Positions 8,401 to 14,235 of a stretch of DNA of 14,470 nt are shown here, in pieces (positions within the stretch are counted from its first letter, which is position 1; every line of letters begins with the position of its first letter). The DNA is taken from the NCBI GenBank assembly GCA_947464585.1, contig CANHYS010000009.1:1-14470 (forward strand), in the 5' to 3' direction. The notes under the pieces are model-generated. The model was given only the letters and a program-made list of their open reading frames with translations, ran no database searches and was not told where the DNA came from. Source of the stretch: Planctomycetaceae bacterium (GTDB taxonomy: Bacteria; Planctomycetota; Planctomycetia; Pirellulales; UBA1268). The position numbers and the translations under genes were made by a program.

Positions 8401-10276
8401 GGGGCTTGCTTGAGCGACGCGGAAAGAAACCCGCCGTGGATGGGGCTCCTGCCTCTTCGCTCTCCAACCTGCCGCGAATACTCTCGTAGATGTTGGGGGC
8501 GAGCAGTTCGAGCATACGTTTGCCAAGCTCTCGCGATTCATCGTCGCTCAGTTCAGACTGAGCAGCGAGTTCGTAAATGCGCTGTTCGTCGACATCGCTG
8601 CTTTTGCTCGACCGTCGCACTTTCGAGAGGAGTTCCGGTGTGATGGCGTCCCGCTTCGTGACGACAACGGCCAATGCCCTTTTGAATCGCCGGCCGAGGT
8701 CGATCCCATCACGCATGAACAGCCGATCGACCGCATCCATCTGTGTGCGCAGGGAGTCGCCTTCGAGTGTCGTGGGATCGAGCACAACCATGAGTCCGTC
8801 CACGCCTCGCAGGTGCGCGAGCAGTTTCTTGCGGGAGTCGTCGCCGGCATCCGCTGCAGCCCACTCTCCCGGAAAGTCAGTGAGCACGAGCATCTGACTC
8901 GTTTTCCCACCTTCGCCGCGATCTCGCCCTCGAACGAACGGCCACGTGAGGTCGAGATTGATTGTCTTGTCGTCGCGTGTCGGCCGGCCCTGCGATACGT
9001 CCGCAGAGATCTCCGCCAGTTTCTTACGGTCGCCGTCACTGTCGGGAACGAGCGATGCGCCGCTAACGAGGTTGGCCAAGTGCTTTGCGAGCATCACGAT
9101 GAACGTGGTCTTGCCGACCCGCTTCGTGCCGACAACGCCAATTGTCAGTTTGTTTGCTCGTGGCACACTGACGCCGATCGGGCTCTTCCAATCGGGAACA
9201 TGATCAGCCCAGTTGTCGCACCTCTCGCCAAGGCGGCCTGGGAGCGCTCTGCCGCATAGCCGCAGCGCGCTGGAAAGCGTCCACCGCATGAACGGTATGA
9301 GCCAGGGGGCGATAGTGTTGACGACAAGGGCGACGACGCTCAGGGACAGTACAGCCTTGACCGCTGGTAACAAGGCCATGGGCACGCCCATGGCGATAAG
9401 AAACTTGTCGAACGTTCCCGTCATCCAGGCGCCTGCGAGCACCCAAGCGAGTGCCGCGATTGGATTTGCTGCTACCCAAAGGGCTAGGCGACCGATTCCT
9501 ACTGCCGCCTCCTTCAGTCCTTCCCAGGTTCTTGTTAGTGGACCCGGCAGTCGGGGACTCGGGAGTTTTTTTGGGAACCGTTCTGCGAACGCCTGGGTCG
9601 GTTTCCCGAACTCATCAATGTACTTCGTGGGTTTTTTAAGCAGATCGTCCGCGGCCTCATCTCCTGCCTTACCGATCTCGTCGGCGTACGTTCGCCAGAA
9701 CTTCGTAGCTTTTTCTCCGCCGCCTTTGATGACGAAGTCGGGGAAGTCATCGCCATGCTTCGCGAATCCCGCGAGGCACGCGCTGAGTTCGTCAGCATCG
9801 TCGATGAGTCGAAGTGCCTCAATCGCCCTTGGTCCGCCCTTGACAATGTTTTCAATGGCGTCGGTAGCGGTGCCACCTTTTCTTACGACCGCTTCGATGG
9901 CCTTGCCGCCGTTGAGAAAAATTCCCGTAAGCAATTTCCGGGTGGCCTCGTCAGCATTACCCAGTTGCTTTGCAAGGGAATCCACGTCTTTGATCCGCGC
10001 CTTCTTCATTGCGGCGGCGAGATCCTGCCACGAGCCTCCACCGCCGAGCTCCTTCGTAAGTTTCTCAAGGGCCTCGTCGCTTTGGCCTGCCGTTTGGCGA
10101 AGCATTCGCTCTGCAGCACCGGCGACCTCGTCGCCGCTCTTCCCGAGTTGCTCTGCCGCCTCGCGCATGGCGCGGCCCAAGCCGGCGGCATTGGCGGCTG
10201 CGAACGGGGTAAGCCCAATCAGAAGCGGCATGACGCAATAAACAAGACGCCGCCAGCTCATGTGAATCCTGCTCAT
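5414..10276 (-). CDS. Giant envelope-anchored P-loop GTPase (1620 aa) with helical repeats and beta-rich C-terminal domain
   Basis: A signal peptide covers residues 1 to about 30 (Arg-Arg, hydrophobic core, cut near AANA-A). Residues 31-240 are helical repeats. Membrane helices lie within 260-332. The GTPase domain spans about 375-660. Its P-loop is GTKRVGKT (383-390), with T391 next. G3 is LTDFPGEW, with DFPG at 467-470. G4 is TKRD (540-543). All three are intact, so GTP binding is expected. The DxPGE form of G3 recalls the Double-GTPase 2 (DO-GTPase2) group, though I see only one motif set. A further membrane helix lies near 734-752. Helix-turn-helix (TPR-like) and coiled-coil repeats follow from about 760 to 1500, then a beta-rich domain with KGDSLRIDLWEG and DYDGHRYGQIIV that looks C2-like. 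Membrane helices, cytosolic NTPase, then a long external helical region and a beta domain parallel TssM/IcmF. Start ATG 10274-10276 follows GAGG at 7 bases; ATG 10261 is an alternative. Confidence 0.88.
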   Translation of the reverse strand: MSRIHMSWRRLVYCVMPLLIGLTPFAAANAAGLGRAMREAAEQLGKSGDEVAGAAERMLRQTAGQSDEALEKLTKELGGGGSWQDLAAAMKKARIKDVDSLAKQLGNADEATRKLLTGIFLNGGKAIEAVVRKGGTATDAIENIVKGGPRAIEALRLIDDADELSACLAGFAKHGDDFPDFVIKGGGEKATKFWRTYADEIGKAGDEAADDLLKKPTKYIDEFGKPTQAFAERFPKKLPSPRLPGPLTRTWEGLKEAAVGIGRLALWVAANPIAALAWVLAGAWMTGTFDKFLIAMGVPMALLPAVKAVLSLSVVALVVNTIAPWLIPFMRWTLSSALRLCGRALPGRLGERCDNWADHVPDWKSPIGVSVPRANKLTIGVVGTKRVGKTTFIVMLAKHLANLVSGASLVPDSDGDRKKLAEISADVSQGRPTRDDKTINLDLTWPFVRGRDRGEGGKTSQMLVLTDFPGEWAAADAGDDSRKKLLAHLRGVDGLMVVLDPTTLEGDSLRTQMDAVDRLFMRDGIDLGRRFKRALAVVVTKRDAITPELLSKVRRSSKSSDVDEQRIYELAAQSELSDDESRELGKRMLELLAPNIYESIRGRLESEEAGAPSTAGFFPRRSSKPQLAVFAISQLGRTLGARVISYRASIAEWEKSGRQGAQPTLALDLDGPDPKELEIHYPFLWLFDAIPEGLLHQANAMRGFPAERLRWNVHGRFKGAPAVKHDREVGRKRWMAGLAATAVTVTAIFFSVGQINKWIARREVASLRSAMSYSRVDPTEVRRHTEALQQFQPDTALVATLARFQRLAESEENVSLAVADASARDLKQTVQATQELGRIASWKREPSWNGEHDLLDHTVSRIEKRVISALVDATEGAVAPLERRGSFKEAIDVVDRSLSVIPNGVSLTLANETGSQLKRRRQSLEGALAQRDLDDAEERVKTLAGMDAVRCIDLVIVPNSAPPSLHARRDDLRSRLVGAFWQQSKTRAETLNAEGRVIEATEAIDGFLAVPAPNTHLPEAQELKASLKRNFVKAAVEQARGLLQNDKTDEGWAILDKARAYRDAADESTRLAWWDIAVEVKLRQRDYAGAVTLLTQPEPGDERQLEDQMDRVVTEWHDTLLEKVDAFVASRKFNEAEHAVSQFLDVAGRHAPPSQRDDIVKRQRMLAQQRLRDELRIVESQLKENALAAFDRVKEIGGRVIAEKDGGLQADWVRLLIDGGRKADKFAEALRTLDRLLPKEAPERQNLDGWWKEHGDTLTKRGEAAIADKRYADGWKAFRDAIDEPSAPPSFRVLVTNAAGKAWQQRLDALTTSVLAKCDDKQFPEAEALVDRARGEATALLETSVPTSQDLDALSKQAAGRKLAFDVDQACGTGHEPSGEDCRRALDRIVDVLGKLGLSDKDRSRVTAARTRLIDHWEDLAYRNLHTLHSDFDFPALADAVREYLSPKAEYRESIDSGRRERVEELQRWFDAFDSPRDYKISAVSLSGVPAGGLFHWGSHFDPAFRLTSTRLGGGQPSIIEGQKDSVKGKGDIPPNDLSPPTRWAKGDSLRIDLWEGKVDYDGHRYGQIIVTSPYALPALVCSPHTLNATGGDYKSYDFSKMTVQLGVRDWPALPQLPHP

Positions 10277-10378
10277 CGTGGAACCTCACGGACAGATCGT
10301 GGAAGCACCGGAGTCTACCCCTCAGCAGTGGGGCAGTCGAGGGCTTGCTCGCTACCTCGTGTTGGTGACAATGGCCAT

Positions 10379-10415
10379 CATGCTCGCGCACGGACGTGCC
10401 TGTCGGGCGAGCATG
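10379..10415 (-). terminator. Long-armed hairpin after the amidase gene
   Basis: CATGCTCGC (10379-10387) and GCGAGCATG (10407-10415) form a perfect 9-bp stem around a 19-base loop. The loop holds a smaller GCAC/GTGC hairpin. It lies 45 bases after the amidase stop codon and 102 bases upstream of the GTPase gene. No U-tract follows on the minus strand, so it may be a Rho-assisted terminator, an mRNA-stabilising structure or a protein site instead. Confidence 0.45.
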
Positions 10416-10460
10416 TATCTCTACGGGAAATTGCACGGGGCGGCGGAGTAGCTGGCCGCG

Positions 10461-11552
10461 TCAGTCGCGGACGCGCACCACGGCCTTGCCGTCCGCCGGC
10501 CGCAGGGCCATCTGGTTCATCGTTTCCGAATGCGTGACCGGGCGGCCGCGAATCCGGCCGAACGCGTCGGCAAAATCCTTCGGCTTCTTCTTCAGCCGCT
10601 CGTGGATCGCGGCATAGCGTTCGCAAATGTCACAATCCCGACCCTGCCATTCCTCGCCGTTGTGATGCCGGTGGTTTGCATGGACGAAGTGGTTCGTCTG
10701 GATCAGGGGCTTTCCCGGGGCCGGTCGTCGTTTCAGGAAGGAATCGGCCGCGCTCTCGATCACGACCTGCTCGGAGGGCTTGGTGCCCACGGCGTGTGCG
10801 AAGAACGAGGTCATCGTCTGGTATTCCATGATGTTCCGGACGAGTGACGGAAAAGTCAGGGACTTGTCGCAGGCGGCTCGAAGCCGGTGCATCGCCGGCC
10901 ACTGGAAGGCCTGCGGTCTTCCGGTCGGGGGAGCTTGGTTGAGCGTCACGGCCCACGCCCCCGCCCGCATCGCCGAGAGCACGCCCACGCACCCCAGGGG
11001 AGCGACGTTGATGTAGCTGTTGCGGCCCTTGTGGAGGCGGGTCATGACCGTGTAGCGGCCGGTCGATTCCGGCATGGACCAGTCCATATTGCGGACGAGC
11101 ATGGGCATTTCGTCGACCGTAACGCTGAAACTGGAGCACGCCCCATAGAGGCCCTCGCGGCCGACAGTGAGATCATAGGTGATGTTTGCGAGGAACAACT
11201 TGCTCTCGGGAAGCCCGCTCGCAGCGGCAAGCCCGCGGATCTCAGCCTGATAATCCTCGCCGAACGACCTGGCGATAGACGAGGCAAGTTTGCCGGTGAC
11301 GCGAGCCACTCCGGTCGTGAGGGGCCGGATGAGGGCCTCCGTCGTCGACTTCACGAAGTCGGGCACCCACGACGGCGCTGCTGGCAGCACCGTGTCTACC
11401 ATCTCGTGCGCCATGGACTCGATGTCGCGGAGAAAACGGCCGAGCTTGGCCTTGTTGCGGCGGCCGACCTCCTGCCAGCGGTCGTAGGGATCGGCGTCGA
11501 GATCGATGTCAAATACGGGACGCTTGGTACGCGTGTAGTCCACGAGCGGCAT
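10461..11552 (-). CDS. N-terminal nucleophile amidase resembling acid ceramidase / N-acylethanolamine acid amidase
   Basis: The protein matches the linear-amide (choloylglycine/C45/C89-like) Ntn hydrolases. NITYDLTV at residues 123-130 precedes the candidate nucleophile Cys139 in GACSSFSV. MLVRNMDW follows, with Arg154 and Asp157, spaced much as Arg159 and Asp162 are from Cys143 in human acid ceramidase. TLNQAPP near 203 and IQTNHFVHANHR near 284 fit the Asn-containing conserved blocks. These enzymes mature by autocleavage before the Cys and hydrolyse amide bonds of N-acyl lipids, bile salts or penicillins. The substrate here cannot be told from sequence. HRHH and CDIC (Cys307, Cys310) close together form an unusual His/Cys cluster. 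No signal peptide is seen. The ATG at 11550-11552 has GGGAGA just upstream. The gene lies 155 bases after the YiiX-like hydrolase gene in the same direction. It may share a function with that hydrolase, both being cysteine hydrolases of amide-type bonds. Confidence 0.85.
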   Translation of the reverse strand: MPLVDYTRTKRPVFDIDLDADPYDRWQEVGRRNKAKLGRFLRDIESMAHEMVDTVLPAAPSWVPDFVKSTTEALIRPLTTGVARVTGKLASSIARSFGEDYQAEIRGLAAASGLPESKLFLANITYDLTVGREGLYGACSSFSVTVDEMPMLVRNMDWSMPESTGRYTVMTRLHKGRNSYINVAPLGCVGVLSAMRAGAWAVTLNQAPPTGRPQAFQWPAMHRLRAACDKSLTFPSLVRNIMEYQTMTSFFAHAVGTKPSEQVVIESAADSFLKRRPAPGKPLIQTNHFVHANHRHHNGEEWQGRDCDICERYAAIHERLKKKPKDFADAFGRIRGRPVTHSETMNQMALRPADGKAVVRVRD

Positions 11553-11599
11553 GAATAAGTCTCCCTAGGGTGGTTGGTAGTGTACTCCCAGCGAGCGGT

Positions 11600-11636
11600 C
11601 TGGTGGCAGGTGGCACCCAGGCACGTATGCCACCAG
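11600..11636 (-). terminator. Long-armed hairpin between the two cysteine hydrolase genes
   Basis: CTGGTGGCA (11600-11608) and TGCCACCAG (11628-11636) form a perfect 9-bp stem with a 19-base loop. The structure is the same size as the hairpin at 10379-10415. It starts 71 bases after the hydrolase stop codon and lacks a U-tract. It is a possible terminator or processing element. Confidence 0.45.
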
Positions 11637-11707
11637 GGCGGAACGCACGCCGAGCAACGGGTGCTCGCGGGACTGGAATCGTCTCGGCATCGATCCGACG
11701 GTGCCGA

Positions 11708-12451
11708 CTACGGTCTGGCGGGTGTGGCGGACTGTTCGAGGGCGATGTTGTGGGAGAACACCGGCTCCAGTTGCCGGGCCCTGGCCAGATCGCGTGGCGT
11801 GATCATCTCGCGATCGACAGGCACCGGCCCGCCCTCGATTTGTTTGATGAGCGACTCGTATGGCCCCCAGTTCATGTCTCCGAACTTCACAAGGTCGCCG
11901 AGTTGCTGGCCATCGGTAGCGTCCCTAAAAGCCTTGAACACGAGTTCCGAGCAGTAGATCTTTTCGTCGTCCATCCGGTAGCGGATGTCGTATGGCCGAC
12001 CCAGATACTTTTCGCAGCACCTGAGGGTTTCAGGGATGTGCGCGCGGCATTCCTCACGCAGTCTGTAGACCGCGAAGCCGCCACCACGACCCCTTAACAA
12101 AAATGTCTTCAATGGCGTGGCCGAGACGCCGCGATACGCCTCGTACACAATCCACTGTCCGTCGCGGCTGCCGACGATCCCGCAGTGGGAGTAGGGCGAC
12201 TTGGTGACGCCCTCGATGGCCCAAACGACCGGTCCATGCGGGAGCGACTGGAAGACAACGTCACCCTCTTGGGGCTCGTACTTCAAGTAGCCCGTGTACG
12301 CCGACCACGCATTCCAGGCATACGTCCCGGCCCACGCCAAGGTGAGCCCCAGTGTCAGCGTCACCGCCAGGCCAACGAGCAGGCGACGCCAGCGAGGCCG
12401 TGGGCGTTCTTGGTCCGTCGGGATTGTCGATGGTGTTTCAGTGGAAATCAT
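11708..12451 (-). CDS. Membrane-anchored permuted NlpC/P60 (YiiX/YebB, C92-type) cysteine hydrolase
   Basis: Residues 23-43 form a single membrane helix after a basic N-terminus, giving an anchored enzyme with its catalytic domain probably outside. The domain starts with EPQEGDVVFQSL (about 59-70), the usual GD-hydrophobic opening of permuted papain-like enzymes. His89 in PYSHCGIV and Cys167 in KIYCSELV are the expected catalytic pair; Glu104 in VYEAYRG may orient them. In this permuted fold His precedes Cys, as seen here. Known relatives (YiiX, YaeF, LRAT-like) act on amide or ester bonds of peptides or lipids; the substrate here is unknown. I chose the ATG at 12449-12451 (247 aa); a TTG at 12461-12463 would add four residues. 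Neither has a strong ribosome binding site. The gene precedes the ceramidase-like amidase, with 155 bases between, and follows the toxin gene by 157 bases. Confidence 0.85.
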   Translation of the reverse strand: MISTETPSTIPTDQERPRPRWRRLLVGLAVTLTLGLTLAWAGTYAWNAWSAYTGYLKYEPQEGDVVFQSLPHGPVVWAIEGVTKSPYSHCGIVGSRDGQWIVYEAYRGVSATPLKTFLLRGRGGGFAVYRLREECRAHIPETLRCCEKYLGRPYDIRYRMDDEKIYCSELVFKAFRDATDGQQLGDLVKFGDMNWGPYESLIKQIEGGPVPVDREMITPRDLARARQLEPVFSHNIALEQSATPARP

Positions 12452-12573
12452 TTGCGCGTCCAAGATTATTGGAGATTATGGCAATTTCGCCTAACGCAGC
12501 GGCGGAACAGTGCGCAAATCGTTCGCGCCGGACATTGTCCAAAGGTCGACATGTAGGAACTCCCACACGGTGA

Positions 12574-12608
12574 CCGTTGGATAGCCCCTGGACGCGGGGA
12601 TCCAACGG
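12574..12608 (-). terminator. Strong hairpin directly after the toxin gene
   Basis: CCGTTGGAT (12574-12582) pairs perfectly with ATCCAACGG (12600-12608). After a 2-base AG bulge, CCCC (12585-12588) pairs with GGGG (12596-12599), leaving a 7-base loop. It begins at the very next base after the toxin stop codon (12609-12611). No U-tract follows, so termination without a T-run, or mRNA end protection, is more likely than a classical intrinsic terminator. Confidence 0.6.
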
Positions 12609-12968
12609 CTATCGTAACGGGAGGTGAACGAGACGGTTGGCGAACTCGTTCGCTGTCATGCCCGTCAGGCAGAGTTCGACATCGTCGATCAGCCGTCCGA
12701 TCGGCGTACCCTGAGGCGCGAACAGAATCCCACCGAACGCGATACCTTGTCGCTGCCACTGTGCCGCGATCTCAACGAAGTCGGCGTCCTGCGTGAGCAA
12801 CACCCGCCCAATCGCAGTCGCCCGCATGAGCAACTCGTCGTCCGACATGCGCCCCGCGGAGTCCTCTTGGGCGGTGCAGACATCGATCTGTTTTCGACGG
12901 AGGCCCTCTGAGACGCCCGACGGCACATGCACGTCCATGTAAATGGCCAGTGACATTGGGTGCGTCAC
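12609..12968 (-). CDS. DUF5615 PIN-like toxin of a toxin-antitoxin pair
   Basis: The protein is about 119 residues, the usual length for this family. It opens with IYMDVHVP, where the Asp is the first acidic residue of the PIN-like fold (commonly LDxH/NxP). It continues with the SDDELLMRATAIGRVLLTQD block followed by ADFVEIA, the family's second acidic site. PIN-like proteins are metal-dependent RNases, so this is a predicted RNase toxin. No catalytic residue is obviously missing. The GTG at 12966-12968 overlaps the antitoxin stop by 4 bases (GTGA). An internal ATG at 12954-12956 (MSLAIYMD) is an equally possible start and would shorten the protein by four residues. Co-expression with the upstream DUF433 gene is the standard arrangement for this pair. 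Regulation is probably by the antitoxin or the complex. Confidence 0.88.
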   Translation of the reverse strand: MTHPMSLAIYMDVHVPSGVSEGLRRKQIDVCTAQEDSAGRMSDDELLMRATAIGRVLLTQDADFVEIAAQWQRQGIAFGGILFAPQGTPIGRLIDDVELCLTGMTANEFANRLVHLPLR

Positions 12969-13288
12969 CCGTTGCGGCTCTGCGCTGCGGAACGACGCCG
13001 GAGCAACTCATCACGGGAAACGGTCTCGGGCCCGCGGGCCCGCTCAGCGCGAGCTTTCCCTGCTTCGATGGCGGCGACCATGCTGTCGTGGTGGTCGTGA
13101 AAGAAAGCGAGTGCCGCATAAACCTCGGCTGGCCGCAGGTCTGGATGCTGCCGCAAAATCTCCTCCGCTGACCAGCCGTAAAAATACTGCTCCGCGGCGA
13201 TATGCTCGACGGTGTATCGAGTGCCCTCGATGACGGCCTTGCCGTCACTCGCGAGGACGATGTGCGGGTATGTGTCAGCAGTCGCCAC
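12965..13288 (-). CDS. DUF433 antitoxin
   Basis: The 107-residue protein carries the DUF433 core: ASDGKAVIEGTRYTVEHIAA, then GWSAEEILRQHPDLRPAEVY, then AALAFFHDH. This is a small winged or looped helix-turn-helix-like domain that acts as antitoxin and DNA-binding repressor beside PIN-like DUF5615 toxins. The C-terminal third is charged and Arg/Glu/Ala-rich, fitting a disordered toxin-binding tail. The start is a GTG at 13286-13288, with AGGAG seven bases upstream. The stop overlaps the toxin start. The pair lies about 300 bases from an integrase remnant, which fits acquisition with a mobile element, or a role in stabilising this region. Confidence 0.88.
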   Translation of the reverse strand: MATADTYPHIVLASDGKAVIEGTRYTVEHIAAEQYFYGWSAEEILRQHPDLRPAEVYAALAFFHDHHDSMVAAIEAGKARAERARGPETVSRDELLRRRSAAQSRNG

Positions 13289-13319
13289 TTGGAAACTCCT
13301 TCGGACTCAGCGGGACTGG

Positions 13320-13348
13320 ATTCTACCGTGCGGCAGGAGCCACCTCCT
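13320..13348 (-). promoter_or_regulatory. Possible promoter and operator palindrome of the toxin-antitoxin operon
   Basis: On the minus strand TAGAAT (13320-13325) resembles a -10 box 31 bases before the antitoxin GTG. Upstream lies the perfect palindrome AGGAG-GTGG-CTCCT (13335-13348), placed where an autoregulating antitoxin could bind. No good -35 hexamer is visible at 17 bases spacing, and planctomycete promoters are poorly defined, so this is a tentative reading. Confidence 0.25.
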
Positions 13349-13521
13349 AGTCGATCATTCGGTCGCCCGCCCGGAGCAGGGCAGCGGCGGCAGCTTCCCA
13401 GCCAGCCACCCCGGACTGGAAAAGGTCTAACCAGCTTTTTTACACTCGACTGGTTGATAGCCCTCAGGAATCAGGGCCACTTGGATTTGCCGACGTTCGG
13501 CAGTGCTCAGGGATGAACCCG

Positions 13522-13563
13522 AAAACGGGGAAAAAGAAACGGGGAATCCCGTTTCCCCGTTTT
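13522..13563 (+). repeat. Nested alternative hairpins just upstream of the integrase remnant
   Basis: AAAACGGGG (13522-13530) can pair with CCCCGTTTT (13555-13563). GAAACGGG (13536-13543) can pair with CCCGTTTC (13548-13555) around a GAAT loop. The outer and inner stems stack, and a T-run follows the last C-rich arm. This is terminator- or attenuator-like and lies 21 bases before the ATG at 13585, suggesting it limits read-through into or expression of the integrase. Confidence 0.6.
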
Positions 13564-13584
13564 TGTCTCCCGGGAGGCGCTGAA

Positions 13585-14170
13585 ATGGGACGTAATCGTC
13601 GGCATTCTTTACCGCAGGTGCGGCTTCACTCTGGCTCCGGACACGCCTGGGTCAGGATCAACGGTACCGAACACTGGCTTGGCCGGTTCGGCTCCCCTGA
13701 GGCACAGGCGGCGTGTGACCGCCTCCTTGCCGAATACCTCGCCAACGGTCGGCAGGTTGCCCCCAAGGCCAAACGGCAGGAGATTGCTCCGCCAATCCCA
13801 TACATAGCCTGAGACAGTGTCAGCCAACCCACCTCCCGACATCGCACCAGTCAGCGTTGAGATGACGGTGGCAGAGGTCTGTGTGTTGTTCAAAGCCCGG
13901 AAGCGGTCTGCCAGTCCAAAGAGGCCACCCCGGGACCGCTATGAGGATGCTGCACTCAATCGCTGCATCAGGCGGGCCTGCGAGAAGGCGGGGATTCCAC
14001 GATGGACTCCTCTGCAACTTCGTCATGCTGCCGGAACCGAAGCCAGAAGTGTGGGCGGTGGACTGGATGCGGCACAGGTGAGGTTGGGCCACAAAAACGC
14101 CAACATCACGCAGTTCTATGCCGAAGTCTCCCGCGAGAAGGCGGCAGAGCTAGCGCTCAAGTTGGGGTGA
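13585..14170 (+). pseudogene. Tyrosine recombinase (integrase) pseudogene, frameshifted and internally deleted
   Basis: The 5' part starts at an ATG with GGGAGG seven bases upstream and encodes an integrase N-terminus (HAWVRINGTEHWLGRFGS, then AACDRLLAEYLANGR). It hits a TGA at 13810-13812. In another frame the family resumes with the start of the core-binding domain (MTVAEVCVLFKA, 13862-13897), then jumps directly to the catalytic C-terminus. That part reads RRACEKAGIPRWTPLQLRHA, then GLDAAQVRLGHKNANITQFY, ending ELALKLG. Roughly 100-200 residues, including most of the core-binding domain and the first catalytic Arg, are missing. The box II Arg (QLRHA), the LGH box and the Tyr remain. The usual H (or N) of HxLR is Leu here. 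It is oriented opposite to all neighbours. Integrases of this kind are numerous in planctomycete genomes. The remnant cannot be active. Confidence 0.88.
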
Positions 14171-14235
14171 CGTTCAACGCAGTGGGCCGGTTGTGAACGT
14201 GACTGTGAATCTATGCGCGTGTGAAGCGTTGCCAA

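Larger units (their letters stand above)
13289..13584. other. Intergenic region between divergent antitoxin and integrase remnant
   Basis: I see no gene here. It holds the antitoxin ribosome binding site and possible operator (13296-13348). Two imperfect-context inverted repeats follow: AACCAG/CTGGTT near 13428-13455 and GCCCT/AGGGC near 13459-13480. The A/G-rich hairpin before the integrase is at 13522-13563. Such inverted repeats beside an integrase could be recombinase arm sites or an attachment site, but no duplicate of them was noticed elsewhere in the window. Confidence 0.4.

Noticed and set aside
9213..10241. Plus-strand open frame of 342 codons
   Set aside because: It is antisense to the N-terminal and membrane part of the GTPase. 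The Ser/Ala/Arg-rich sequence without motifs indicates a shadow frame.
5414..10276. Calling the large protein a true TssM (type VI secretion)
   Set aside because: The G motifs and repeats differ from IcmF/TssM, and no other type VI gene is in the window. Only the topology is similar.
13289..13520. tRNA gene or attachment site next to the integrase
   Set aside because: No cloverleaf or CCA-like end could be folded by eye, and no duplicated flank was noticed elsewhere in the window.
14175..14231. CAACGC/GCGTTG inverted repeat between the convergent integrase remnant and FGE-like gene
   Set aside because: Six-base arms with a 45-base loop are expected by chance in GC-rich DNA.
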